From Halonatronomonas sp051745085 (lineage in GTDB: Bacteria > Bacillota > Halanaerobiia > Halanaerobiales > Halarsenatibacteraceae): a stretch of 64,000 nt of DNA. The notes beneath the pieces were generated by a model. It worked only from the letters and a program-made list of their open reading frames with translations, had not been told where the DNA came from and did not search any database. The position numbers and the translations under genes are program-made. The DNA lies in the NCBI GenBank assembly GCA_051745085.1, contig JBNJDR010000002.1, forward strand, positions 1-64,000. Direction: 5' to 3'. The number at the start of each line of letters is the position of its first letter. Position 1 is the first letter of the stretch. Shown here one piece after another: positions 26,277-34,924 of this stretch.

Positions 26277-27293
26277 ATGGATATTTTTTCGATAGGAATT
26301 TTGGTTTTAATCGTATTATTTTTGGTTTTTTTCTTTTACTTTATACCACTGGGGCTCTGGATATCGGCTACAGCCGCCGGGGTTAAGGTAGGTTTTTTTA
26401 ATCTAATCGGAATGAGATTGCGTCGGGTTGTTCCTTCTGAAATTGTCGGACCGATGATCAAGACCCACAAGGCTGGCTTGAAACTCAGTAGTGATAAGCT
26501 AGAGGCTCACTACCTGGCCGGTGGTAACGTGAATAAGGTGGTAGATGCTTTAATCGCTGCGCAGAGGGCCGAGATTGATCTTACCTTTGAGAGAGCTGCA
26601 GCTATAGATTTAGCCGGGAGAAACGTCTTAGAAGCGGTTAAAATGAGCGTTAACCCCAAAGTCATACAGACCCCAGTCGTTACAGCGGTGGCGATGAATG
26701 GTATCCAGGTTATGGCTACTGCCCGCGTTACCGTTAGAGCAAATATTGAACGTCTGGTTGGTGGGGCAGGCGAAGAGACCGTCCTGGCTCGAGTTGGAGA
26801 GGGTATCGTTACCACGGTTGGTTCAGCCGAAACCCATAAGAAAGTTCTGGAAAATCCAGATTCTATTTCTAAAACCGTGCTTGGTAAAGGGTTGGACTCA
26901 GGAACCGCTTTTGAAATTCTTTCCATCGATATAGCCGATGTTGATGTCGGCAAGAACATTGGAGCTACCCTGCAGAAAGATCAAGCAGAAGCTGATAAAG
27001 ATATCGCGCAGGCAAAAGCCGAGGAACGGAGAGCTATGGCGGTGGCTGAAGAACAGGAAATGAAAGCCCGGGTTCAGGAAATGCAGGCCAAGGTCGTAGA
27101 AGCAGAAGCTGAAGTGCCTCTGGCCATGGCAGAAGCATTACGGTCCGGCAATATGGGAGTTATGGATTACATGAACTTGAAAAATATCGAATCTGATACA
27201 AAGATGAGAAAGACGATCTCTTCTCTGCAGGAAGGTGAAAAAGAAAAATCAGATAAGAAAAAACGAGATAACACGAATAAGAAAAAAGATTAA
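26277..27293 (+). CDS. floA: flotillin-like protein FloA
   Basis: A 338-residue YqfA/FloA protein. An N-terminal hydrophobic hairpin anchors it (IGILVLIVLFLVFFFYFIPL); an SPFH-type domain follows (VVTAVAMNGIQVMATARVTV, FEILSIDIADVDVG), then an Ala/Glu-rich coiled coil and a lysine-rich tail. FloA organises fluid membrane microdomains with NfeD. ATG 26277, with GAGGAGTGA upstream, was preferred to an in-frame codon overlapping nfeD. Confidence 0.94.
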   Translation: MDIFSIGILVLIVLFLVFFFYFIPLGLWISATAAGVKVGFFNLIGMRLRRVVPSEIVGPMIKTHKAGLKLSSDKLEAHYLAGGNVNKVVDALIAAQRAEIDLTFERAAAIDLAGRNVLEAVKMSVNPKVIQTPVVTAVAMNGIQVMATARVTVRANIERLVGGAGEETVLARVGEGIVTTVGSAETHKKVLENPDSISKTVLGKGLDSGTAFEILSIDIADVDVGKNIGATLQKDQAEADKDIAQAKAEERRAMAVAEEQEMKARVQEMQAKVVEAEAEVPLAMAEALRSGNMGVMDYMNLKNIESDTKMRKTISSLQEGEKEKSDKKKRDNTNKKKD

Positions 27294-27305
27294 GAGGTGA
27301 GCTAA

Positions 27306-27836
27306 ATGGATGAATTGTTTTCCTTATTACCTCTACTACTTTTCTTTCTGATAGTAGTTGTTCGCCTGGCCCGGTTTTTGCAGCGGGTGTTCGGCAAAAT
27401 CCAGGAAAAAAGCGAGATGTATAGTAAATCTCAGAAGCAGGAAAAAAGTCAGAACGATTCGCGGTCTGGACCTCCTCCTGGATTCGAATTAGATTTATCG
27501 GAGATAGATGATAAATTTGGTGAGGCTAAGAGCCTTTCGGAAAGGGAAGAGAGTAAAAGTCTTTCTGAACGGGAAGGAAGCCAGCGGCTATCTGAAAAAA
27601 CAGAGGTTAGAAAGAAGTTTGAAGAGGATATGCAGGGCCGTAAAATCAAAAGTTATCAGGGTAAAAAGAAAAAACAGACGGGGATAACTCGTCAGGAGAT
27701 CGGTGGATCTGAGGAACTAGAGGGGATTGATCTCACTCTCAATCGCAAAAACTTAGTTCAGGGGATAATCATGAAAGAAATTCTCCAATCCCCCCGCAGT
27801 CAAAAACCTCATCATCCGCCTTATCTCGATAAATAA
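27306..27836 (+). CDS. unknown membrane-anchored protein downstream of floA
   Basis: A 176-residue protein I do not recognise. One N-terminal membrane helix (about residues 5-25) is followed by a charged, probably disordered cytoplasmic region. Residues about 76-100 contain three imperfect copies of a short unit (SLSEREES, SLSEREGS, RLSEKTEV). A C-terminal motif near LNRKNLVQGIIMKEILQSPR looks more ordered and resembles short tails seen in proteins next to flotillin operons. It lies 12 nt after floA and before the terminator, so it probably belongs to the NfeD/FloA membrane system. Function unknown. Confidence 0.7.
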   Translation: MDELFSLLPLLLFFLIVVVRLARFLQRVFGKIQEKSEMYSKSQKQEKSQNDSRSGPPPGFELDLSEIDDKFGEAKSLSEREESKSLSEREGSQRLSEKTEVRKKFEEDMQGRKIKSYQGKKKKQTGITRQEIGGSEELEGIDLTLNRKNLVQGIIMKEILQSPRSQKPHHPPYLDK

Positions 27837-27850
27837 TGAATGTAACATTA

Positions 27851-27875
27851 AAAAGCCCTTAACCGGGCTTTTTTT
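27851..27875 (+). terminator. terminator of the nfeD-floA operon
   Basis: AAAAGCCC (27851-27858) pairs with GGGCTTTT (27865-27872) and is followed by further T. Confidence 0.9.
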
Positions 27876-27891
27876 GTTTGTAAAGGTTTAT

Positions 27892-27932
27892 TGTGTTACA
27901 CTATTTACACTTTTCCCTAATTGTGATATACT
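27892..27932 (+). promoter_or_regulatory. ppsA promoter with two CcpN-operator-like sites
   Basis: Promoter TTTACA (27904-27909), 17 nt, TATACT (27927-27932). TGTGATATACT (27922-27932) covers the -10 and fits, at all 11 positions, the CcpN consensus TRTGHYATAYW as I remember it for Bacillus subtilis. TGTGTTACACT (27892-27902), exactly 30 bp upstream, fits with one mismatch. A CcpN gene is in this operon. Confidence 0.7.
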
Positions 27933-27963
27933 ATTAATATAATTTCTAGGGAGGAAGATAAAA

Positions 27964-30306
27964 ATGGATTATATTAAATGGTTTGAAGAAGTGGGCAGTA
28001 GTGACGTTGAGGTGGTCGGCGGTAAAGGTGCTAATTTAGGGGAATTGACAGCTAATGGAGTTAATGTTCCACCGGGTTTTTGCCTGACGGCGGGAGCGTA
28101 TAATGACTTTATCGAGGCTAATCATTTATTTGATCAAATAGAAGTTATACTTTCTGATTTGAATACTGATGATGCTGCTCAATTACAACAGGCTTCCCGG
28201 GAAATTAGAGGTATTATGGCTGAAGTAAGTATGCCTGAAGAAATTAACCAGCAGGTAATCGAGGCATATAATAGATTACAGGAATTAGGGATTAAATCGG
28301 CGCGAGTGGCGGTGAGAAGTTCTGCTACTGCGGAAGATCTGCCGGATGCTTCTTTTGCTGGCCAGCAGGATACATATTTAAATATAGCAGGGCCAGAAGA
28401 GTTATTATATCACGTTAAGAAATGCTGGGGCTCACTCTGGACGGCCAGAGCGATATATTATCGCCAGGAAAAAGGTTTTGCTCACGAAGATGTGGCCTTA
28501 AGTGTGGTTGTTCAACAAATGGTCAGCGGTGATAAAGCAGGGGTAATATTTACAATTGATCCCACTACCGAGGATGAAGATACCCTCTTGATCAATTCCA
28601 GTTGGGGTTTAGGAGAAGCGGTCGTCTCTGGTTTGGTCACACCAGATGATTATCTTTTAGATAAAAATACAGGTAAAGTGTTAGAAAAAAACTTAGGAAA
28701 GAAGATTAAAATGATAGTAGAAAAAGGAGATGAAGGCGTCGGCACAGAAGTTGTTAAAACGGCATCATATCTCAGCGAAGACGCAGTAACCGATTCATCC
28801 CTAACAGATGAAGAAATTCGAAAATTATATCAGCAGGCCCTGTTAATAGAAGATATTTATCAGAGCCACCAGGATATCGAGTGGGCTATCGCCGGAGAAG
28901 AATCTACCGTTTATATCCTTCAATCTCGCCCTGTTACTACTTTATCCCCCAAAAAATCAGGAGAAACAGAAGAAGTAGATACCGCCAGTTCTACGGCAGA
29001 ATTACAGCCGATCGTCCGGGGCTTAAATGCTTCGCCGGGTGTGGCCAGTGGGCCGGTTGTGATCATCGAGGATCTTAGCAAATTAGAAAGGATTAAGGAA
29101 GGCGATGTCATGGTTACTGCGATGACAAATCCTGATATGGTTCCAGCCATGCGCAGAGCAGCAGCTGTTGTTACCGATGAAGGTGGGAGAACCTGTCATG
29201 CTGCTATCGTATCTAGAGAGCTGGGAATCGCCTGTATCGTTGGCTGTGGAGACGCGACGAAGATTCTGGAGAATAATCAAATGGTCACCGTTGACTCGAC
29301 CAGAGGGGTAGTTTTTGCCGGGAAGGTAAAGGAAGAAAGCAAACCTGAGCAGCCTAAGTCCAGCCAGCCTCAGCCTAATGTAGTTTCTCCCCAACCTATT
29401 ACTGGAACAAAAATATATATGAATCTAGGCGAACCTCACTTGATTAACCGATATAAAGATTTAGATTTTGACGGTATCGGACTGATGCGGATAGAATTCA
29501 TCTTTTCAAATGTGATCGGGTCCCACCCGATGTATTTGTTAAAACAAAATGAAGGTGACTTATTTATCCGGCAGCTTTCTGAGGCAGTTACTGTGGTTGC
29601 TCAGGAGATTTATCCCCGGCCCCTCGTGGTGAGGATGAGCGATTTTAGAACTAATGAATTTAGAGGTTTGAAGGGCGGCGAAGAGGTAGAGCCTGTTGAA
29701 AATAATCCGATGATCGGCTGGAGGGGTGTCTCTCGCTATATTTCCAAAGAATACGAAGCCGGCTTCAGATTAGAGTGTAAAGCTATCCGTAAAGTTAGAG
29801 AAGAATTTAATCTAACCAATGTTTATCTGATGCTCCCGTTTGTTAGAACAACCTGGGAAGTTGAAAAAGCTCTGGAAATTCTCAAGGAAGAAGGACTGGA
29901 ACGGAGTAGAGATTTCAAGATTTGGATAATGGCGGAGGTCCCCTCGGTTATCTTCCAGGCTGCTGATTTTTGTCCTTTAATAGATGGATTTAGCATCGGC
30001 AGTAATGATCTGACCCAGTTGATTATGGGGGCAGATAGGGATTCAGGCATATTAAATAGAATGGGTTACTTTGATGAGCGTAATCCCGCTATTAAAACCG
30101 CGATCAAGGAGCTGATAGAGGTAGGCCAGAAAAATGGCAAAACTGTATCTATCTGCGGTCAGGGTCCGTCAGTATATCCCGAATTTGCAGAGTTTTTGGT
30201 GGAAGCAGGTATTGATAGTATCAGTGTTAATCCAGATACTGTGAACTATACCCGCAGACTGGTTGCCCAGGTAGAACAGAGGATGATCTTAAATAAGTTG
30301 AGGTAG
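27964..30306 (+). CDS. ppsA: phosphoenolpyruvate synthase
   Basis: A 780-residue pyruvate,water dikinase that makes PEP from pyruvate and ATP for gluconeogenesis. The order is an N-terminal ATP-grasp domain (GGKGANLGELTANG, VRSSATAEDLPDASFAGQQ), the phosphohistidine swivel domain with catalytic His in DEGGRTCHAAIVSRELG, a short Pro/Gln linker and the C-terminal PEP/pyruvate barrel (GLMRIEFIF, SIGSNDLTQLIMG, SICGQGPS). It is cotranscribed with a CcpN-like regulator and glpX, which supports the gluconeogenic reading. Confidence 0.94.
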   Translation: MDYIKWFEEVGSSDVEVVGGKGANLGELTANGVNVPPGFCLTAGAYNDFIEANHLFDQIEVILSDLNTDDAAQLQQASREIRGIMAEVSMPEEINQQVIEAYNRLQELGIKSARVAVRSSATAEDLPDASFAGQQDTYLNIAGPEELLYHVKKCWGSLWTARAIYYRQEKGFAHEDVALSVVVQQMVSGDKAGVIFTIDPTTEDEDTLLINSSWGLGEAVVSGLVTPDDYLLDKNTGKVLEKNLGKKIKMIVEKGDEGVGTEVVKTASYLSEDAVTDSSLTDEEIRKLYQQALLIEDIYQSHQDIEWAIAGEESTVYILQSRPVTTLSPKKSGETEEVDTASSTAELQPIVRGLNASPGVASGPVVIIEDLSKLERIKEGDVMVTAMTNPDMVPAMRRAAAVVTDEGGRTCHAAIVSRELGIACIVGCGDATKILENNQMVTVDSTRGVVFAGKVKEESKPEQPKSSQPQPNVVSPQPITGTKIYMNLGEPHLINRYKDLDFDGIGLMRIEFIFSNVIGSHPMYLLKQNEGDLFIRQLSEAVTVVAQEIYPRPLVVRMSDFRTNEFRGLKGGEEVEPVENNPMIGWRGVSRYISKEYEAGFRLECKAIRKVREEFNLTNVYLMLPFVRTTWEVEKALEILKEEGLERSRDFKIWIMAEVPSVIFQAADFCPLIDGFSIGSNDLTQLIMGADRDSGILNRMGYFDERNPAIKTAIKELIEVGQKNGKTVSICGQGPSVYPEFAEFLVEAGIDSISVNPDTVNYTRRLVAQVEQRMILNKLR

Positions 30307-30315
30307 GGATAAATA

Positions 30316-30939
30316 ATGGATTTAACCCAGCGGCAAAAAAAAATAATTGAACTGGTTAGGGACAACCAGCCCATTACCAGCCAGGAAATAGCTGATAACC
30401 TTGATGTTTCTCGAGCTGCCATCCGGAATGATCTTTCAGTTCTTTCTCTTCTAGATATACTTGATGCCAAACCCAGAGTGGGATATTTTTATCAAGGAGA
30501 TTCTCCGCAACCAGGATCTCTAGATTCTTTAATAAATATCAAGGTTAAAGAGATCATGGCTTTACCGGTAAACTTAAAAGAGGATACGAGCATATATGAT
30601 GCTATAGTTACCATGTTCCTGGAGGATGTTGGTACTATATTTATTCTAGGAGAAGATGAAGATTTAAGCGGAGTGGTTTCTCGTAAAGATTTGTTGAAAA
30701 TGACGATAGGCAGCCAGGACCTTAATTCGACTCCGGTTAGTCTGGCTATGACCAGAAAGCCTAAAATAGTGACAATTTTAGAAGAAGATACGTTATTACT
30801 GGCAGCCCGAAAAATAGTTGACAATAAAGTAGATTCACTTCCAGTGGTTAGGGAAGAAAAAGTGATCGGAAGGGTAAGCAAAACTTCAATCAGTCAGGCA
30901 CTGGTAGAATACGCATTAGAAATAGGGAGTGGTTATTAA
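30316..30939 (+). CDS. ccpN: CcpN-like repressor of gluconeogenesis (HTH plus CBS pair)
   Basis: A 207-residue regulator. The N-terminal winged helix (about residues 1-60, ITSQEIADNLDVSRAAIRND) is followed by two CBS domains (about 77-135 and 143-205). This is the CcpN architecture; in Bacillus CcpN represses gapB and pckA on glycolytic carbon and senses adenine nucleotides through its CBS domains. Here the gene lies between ppsA and glpX, and its likely operators are in the ppsA promoter. That implies autoregulation of a gluconeogenic operon. It overlaps glpX by one base. Confidence 0.87.
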   Translation: MDLTQRQKKIIELVRDNQPITSQEIADNLDVSRAAIRNDLSVLSLLDILDAKPRVGYFYQGDSPQPGSLDSLINIKVKEIMALPVNLKEDTSIYDAIVTMFLEDVGTIFILGEDEDLSGVVSRKDLLKMTIGSQDLNSTPVSLAMTRKPKIVTILEEDTLLLAARKIVDNKVDSLPVVREEKVIGRVSKTSISQALVEYALEIGSGY

Positions 30940-31937
30940 TGCAAAGAGAATTAGCAATAGAGTTTGTCCGAGTTACCGAGGCGGCAGCGTTAGCGGCGGC
31001 CCCCTGGATGGGTAAAGGCCAAAAAGAATCCGCGGATGGTGCTGCAGTTGACGCTATGAGGAGAATGTTCGATACGGTTCATATCAATGGTATCGTTGTT
31101 ATTGGAGAGGGCGAAAAAGACGAAGCGCCCCGGCTGTTTATAGGCGAAAAGATAGGTGAAGGAGATGAGGGTCCCGAACTTGATATTGCAGTCGACCCGG
31201 TAGAAGGTACCACCCTGGTAGCTCGAGGACTGCCCAATGCTCTTTCAGTAGTGGCAGTAGCTGACAGGGGAACGCTCTTAAAAGCTCCGGATATTTATAT
31301 GCAGAAGATCTCGGTTGGTCCTGCAGCTAAGGGCATGGTAAATATAGATGCCAGTATTGAAGATAACTTAAGGGCTACTGCTGAAGCCCTTAACAAAAGC
31401 GTTAAGGATCTAACTGTTATTATATTAGATCGAGAACGGCACGCCGACATCATTGAAGAGGTAAGGGCGGTAGGTGCCAGGATTAAGCTAATAGCTGATG
31501 GTGATGTGGCTGGAGGTATCTCTACAGCTCAAGAAGATACAGGAATTGATATGTGTATCGGTATAGGAGGGGCTACGGAAGGAGTGCTCACCGCAGCAGC
31601 TTTGAGGTGCCTGGGTGGCGAAATCCAGGCTCGCCTGATTTATAGAGACGAGAAGGATAAACAAAAAGCGAGAGACTTAGGAATCACCAATTTAGATAAA
31701 ATTTATAAGACTGAAGATTTGGCGGCAGGAGAAGATATTATGTTTGCCGTTACAGGGATAACAGACGGTGAACTGCTGCCCGGGGTTAGATATCAGCGCA
31801 ACTCGGCCAAGACATCTTCGATCGTCATGCGAAGCAAGACCGGGACGATAAGGTATATTAATGCGGAACATAAAATAACCCAGAAGCCAGATTATTTTCC
31901 TAAAGATATTTTTAATATAAAACAGTCAAAATATTAA
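30939..31937 (+). CDS. glpX: fructose-1,6-bisphosphatase class II
   Basis: A 332-residue GlpX. Family motifs are APWMGKGQKESADGAAVDAM, the metal-binding VIGEGEKDEAPRLFIGE, AVDPVEGTTLVARGLPNA and GIGGATEGVLTAAALRCLGG. It hydrolyses fructose-1,6-bisphosphate, the committing late step of gluconeogenesis. With PEP synthase and CcpN upstream it completes a compact gluconeogenesis operon. Confidence 0.96.
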   Translation: MQRELAIEFVRVTEAAALAAAPWMGKGQKESADGAAVDAMRRMFDTVHINGIVVIGEGEKDEAPRLFIGEKIGEGDEGPELDIAVDPVEGTTLVARGLPNALSVVAVADRGTLLKAPDIYMQKISVGPAAKGMVNIDASIEDNLRATAEALNKSVKDLTVIILDRERHADIIEEVRAVGARIKLIADGDVAGGISTAQEDTGIDMCIGIGGATEGVLTAAALRCLGGEIQARLIYRDEKDKQKARDLGITNLDKIYKTEDLAAGEDIMFAVTGITDGELLPGVRYQRNSAKTSSIVMRSKTGTIRYINAEHKITQKPDYFPKDIFNIKQSKY

Positions 31938-31952
31938 GTGCAGGAGGTTACC

Positions 31953-32762
31953 ATGGGAAATTTCAAACTTGAAGATGGCTTTCATATAAACTATGAGTTC
32001 GAAGGGGAAGCGGGGCCGGTGGTCCTGTTCTTAAATGGGATTATGATGAGCTCGGCCAGCTGGCGTGATTTTGTGCCTGTATATTTAGAGAATAATTATC
32101 GCGTGTTACGGGTTGATTTTAGAGATCAAGGGAGATCGGATAAATATCCTGAGAGTTATAATATAAACCTGCATGTTGATGATTTAATCCAACTTTTAGA
32201 CAGCCTGGATATTGAGCAGGTTGTTCCAGTAGGGATATCTTACGGAGCTCTCGTTGCTATGCTGATTGCGGTAGATTATCCTGAGCGGTTAGCATCTTTG
32301 ATTTTAGCTAATGCTATGGCGACAGTTTCTCCTTACTTAAAAAATGTAAGCGAGGCCTGGCAGGTGGCGGCTGATTTAAAAGACGGGCGTAAGTTTTTTA
32401 AGCTGGCCATGCCCTTTATTTACTCTGATTACTTTTATAAACATAATGGTGAGTTTTTGGCGAGTCGGGAGGATATTCTGGCTGATGTATTAGATGAAGA
32501 GTGGTTAGCCGCCTTTAATCGCCTGGCCGAAAGTTCTTATGACTTTGATCTGACCAGTAGGTTAGATGAGATAAAACAACCTACCCTGTTGATCGCAGGG
32601 GAAAGGGATATTTTAACCCCCTTAGAAAAAATGAAAGAAATGGCTGCTAAGATTTCTGACAGCCGCTTAATAACTTTGAACGATGCCGGTCATGCTTCTT
32701 GTTATGAAAAGATGGCTGAATTTAACACGGCGGTATTGGGACATTTAGCCCTTACTGTTTAG
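31953..32762 (+). CDS. alpha/beta hydrolase
   Basis: A 269-residue alpha/beta hydrolase with an oxyanion segment FLNGIMMSSASWRDF, RVDFRDQGRSDKY, nucleophile elbow GISYGA (Ser), acid region LLIAGERDILTP and the terminal catalytic His in LNDAGHASCYEK. It resembles the broad family of esterases and lactonases; the substrate cannot be told. ATG 31953 follows CAGGAGG at 5 nt; a GTG 15 nt earlier abuts the glpX stop. Last gene before a strong bidirectional hairpin. Confidence 0.85.
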   Translation: MGNFKLEDGFHINYEFEGEAGPVVLFLNGIMMSSASWRDFVPVYLENNYRVLRVDFRDQGRSDKYPESYNINLHVDDLIQLLDSLDIEQVVPVGISYGALVAMLIAVDYPERLASLILANAMATVSPYLKNVSEAWQVAADLKDGRKFFKLAMPFIYSDYFYKHNGEFLASREDILADVLDEEWLAAFNRLAESSYDFDLTSRLDEIKQPTLLIAGERDILTPLEKMKEMAAKISDSRLITLNDAGHASCYEKMAEFNTAVLGHLALTV

Positions 32763-32788
32763 TTTATAATTAATTTGGAGAATATAGC

Positions 32789-32816
32789 AAGCCCCTACCG
32801 GAAACGGTAGGGGCTT
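32789..32816. terminator. strong bidirectional terminator hairpin
   Basis: A perfect 12-bp stem, AAGCCCCTACCG / CGGTAGGGGCTT, closed by a GAAA tetraloop, between convergent genes. Neither flank has a long T run, so termination strength is uncertain. Confidence 0.75.
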
Positions 32817-32841
32817 GATTAATTTCAGGAATAGAATAAAG

Positions 32842-34326
32842 TTAAGAGTTATTATTACTTGTTATCATCTCAGTAACCAGTCTGCTGGAGATAGCGACTA
32901 AAGGTAGAGTAGCACCGGGGTTAACGGTACCTCCTACGAAGTAAAGATTACTATATTTTGTGCTTTTTTTAGGGATACTCATACCCTGATTCTTAACTTT
33001 GTCTGCTACTACCCCATAGATCGACCCCCTATTTGAGTTATATCTATCTGCGATGTCTTGAGGCTGTAAAGTTTTCTCATAAACTATATTTTCTTTTAAG
33101 TTTTTCATCCCCATCTTTTCTAATTTATTCAGGATAACATTTCTAAAATTAGAGTAATTTATAGTTTTTGAATCATCCCTGCTCTCAATATAGGGCACTG
33201 GTACCGTTATTTTAATACTTTCAAAATTATTTTCTCGGTTTTTATCCGTCCGGGCTGGTAGAGAGAGAAAGAGAGTAGGATCTTCAGGTAAGCGATATTC
33301 TTCGAAGATAGCCTTGAAATAATTTTTGGAATCGTTAGAAAAGAATATATTATGGTGAGATAACCAGGAATAGGGTTCTTTTAAGGCGAGCAGCATAATA
33401 TAAGCAGAAGAGGAGGGCTCATATTTAGAGAAATTTTTCATGAAGCTTTCATCTTCTTCTGTGATCTTCTGGTAAAATGGGATCACCTCCATATTGGAAA
33501 TGATATGATCTCCGGTATAAATTTCTCCGGATTCGGTTATAACCCCCTTGATCTGTTCTTTTACAATTTTTACATCTTTTACTAAAGAGTTGAACTGGAA
33601 TTTCACCCCTAACTCCTCTGCTAGTTTCTGTAAAGCTTCAACTAAGCGATAGATGCCGCCTGTAGGATACCAGAGGCCATACCTATGCTGAAGGTAAGGG
33701 AAGATACTAATAGCTGCCGGGGCTCTATAAGGAGAGGAACCAGCGTAATAGCTAAAATAATTCATGATTTCTTTTAAATATGAGTTAGAAAAGAATTTCC
33801 AGATAGAGTCATTTAGGGTTAAAAAAAGATCAAAACCTCGAAATGATTTGAAGATCCCTAATTCATTTAAAACTTCTCTATTCGTGTCGAGCCCGGCCTG
33901 GAAAAAAATTTTATCAACCAAGTGGTACATCCCTTTACCATACTCTAGATATTTATTTAAGTTCTCCTGATTATCATAATCCAGACTTGAATTACCCAGC
34001 CTAGTATCTGTAGGGTCGTTAAATAAGTTTATTCTCCTCCCGTCTGCAAAAAAACCCTGCCACTCCGGATCTATCTTGTTTAGCTGTAGATAATCATCCA
34101 GATTTTTACCTGCTCGTTTAAACAGCTCATAAAATACTTCTGGGAACATAAATAATGAGGGTCCAGGTTCAAAGGAATATCCGCTGTCTTGAAATCTCTC
34201 TACTTTCCCCCCGGCGTAAGAATTTTTTTCTATTACGGTAACATTATAATTCTGACAGCTTAATTCAATGGCTGCAGTTAGTCCACCGATTCCTGCCCCT
34301 ATGATGATGATATCTTGTTTATTCAT
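32842..34326 (-). CDS. CrtI-type carotenoid/phytoene desaturase-like FAD oxidoreductase
   Basis: A 494-residue FAD enzyme of the phytoene desaturase superfamily. The N-terminus has the dinucleotide motif IIIGAGIGGLTAAIEL and EKNSYAGGKV; the C-terminus has the CrtI-type FVGGTVNPGATLPLVAISSR. Members desaturate carotenes, oxidise terminal methyl groups (CrtP/CrtOx) or saturate retinol. No phytoene synthase is in the window, so the substrate is open. It is the last gene of an operon with an aldehyde dehydrogenase and a methyltransferase-like gene, which favours the terminal-oxidation option (inference). Ribosome binding site AAGGTGG. Confidence 0.82.
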   Translation of the reverse strand: MNKQDIIIIGAGIGGLTAAIELSCQNYNVTVIEKNSYAGGKVERFQDSGYSFEPGPSLFMFPEVFYELFKRAGKNLDDYLQLNKIDPEWQGFFADGRRINLFNDPTDTRLGNSSLDYDNQENLNKYLEYGKGMYHLVDKIFFQAGLDTNREVLNELGIFKSFRGFDLFLTLNDSIWKFFSNSYLKEIMNYFSYYAGSSPYRAPAAISIFPYLQHRYGLWYPTGGIYRLVEALQKLAEELGVKFQFNSLVKDVKIVKEQIKGVITESGEIYTGDHIISNMEVIPFYQKITEEDESFMKNFSKYEPSSSAYIMLLALKEPYSWLSHHNIFFSNDSKNYFKAIFEEYRLPEDPTLFLSLPARTDKNRENNFESIKITVPVPYIESRDDSKTINYSNFRNVILNKLEKMGMKNLKENIVYEKTLQPQDIADRYNSNRGSIYGVVADKVKNQGMSIPKKSTKYSNLYFVGGTVNPGATLPLVAISSRLVTEMITSNNNS

Positions 34327-34345
34327 GTTTTTGCCACCTTATATA

Positions 34346-34924
34346 TTAATAAATGTATGGGATTAATTTATACCGGTCTTTCATCCATTGTTGATACCTT
34401 TCACCAAGAAGATGAAGAAATTCATCTTCTTCTTCTTTGATCCTTCTTCTAACTGACCAGATCATTAAAATTAAAGTTATGAGCAAAGCTAATATGTTGC
34501 CAAAGTAAATTGGGATAGCCGTGGTAAGTAAGAGCAGACCCAAATAAAGAGGATGGCGGATAATCCGATAAGGACCGGCGTCAACCAATTTTTGGGTGGT
34601 ATCTTCCTTTACGCCCCGGCTGAAGGTTTGACCCAGCAGATAGGAGGACCAGTATCGTAAAATTATTCCGAGTAGATAAAAGATCAGGCCTATAATCCGA
34701 GCGGGTTCTGCCAACCCTAGCGGCAAAGTGGCAACAGAAAAATAGGTGAAAATAATAGTTGAAAGAATAGAAATAAAAATTGAAGATATGATTAATTTAT
34801 AGCTTTTTCCACCGCGTATTTCTTTCTTTTGGGGAGAATTGAGGAATCTAAATTCAGCCCACCATAAAATAGTTATACTAATAAAAATAACTGTCAACCA
34901 ATCCAGTTGTAAGTATACGGACAT
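34346..34924 (-). CDS. isoprenylcysteine carboxyl methyltransferase-like membrane protein
   Basis: A 192-residue membrane protein with about five hydrophobic helices and the ICMT/PEMT-type C-terminal SAM-binding signature, seen as GPYRIIRHPLYLGLLLL followed by EEDEFLHLLGERYQQWM. ICMT enzymes methylate carboxylates of lipids; bacteria have no prenylated CaaX proteins, so another lipophilic acid must be the substrate. It begins directly after the aldehyde dehydrogenase stop, with GAGGAGGTGA upstream. Methyl-ester formation on a carotenoic or other polyprenoid acid would fit its neighbours (inference). Confidence 0.78.
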   Translation of the reverse strand: MSVYLQLDWLTVIFISITILWWAEFRFLNSPQKKEIRGGKSYKLIISSIFISILSTIIFTYFSVATLPLGLAEPARIIGLIFYLLGIILRYWSSYLLGQTFSRGVKEDTTQKLVDAGPYRIIRHPLYLGLLLLTTAIPIYFGNILALLITLILMIWSVRRRIKEEEDEFLHLLGERYQQWMKDRYKLIPYIY

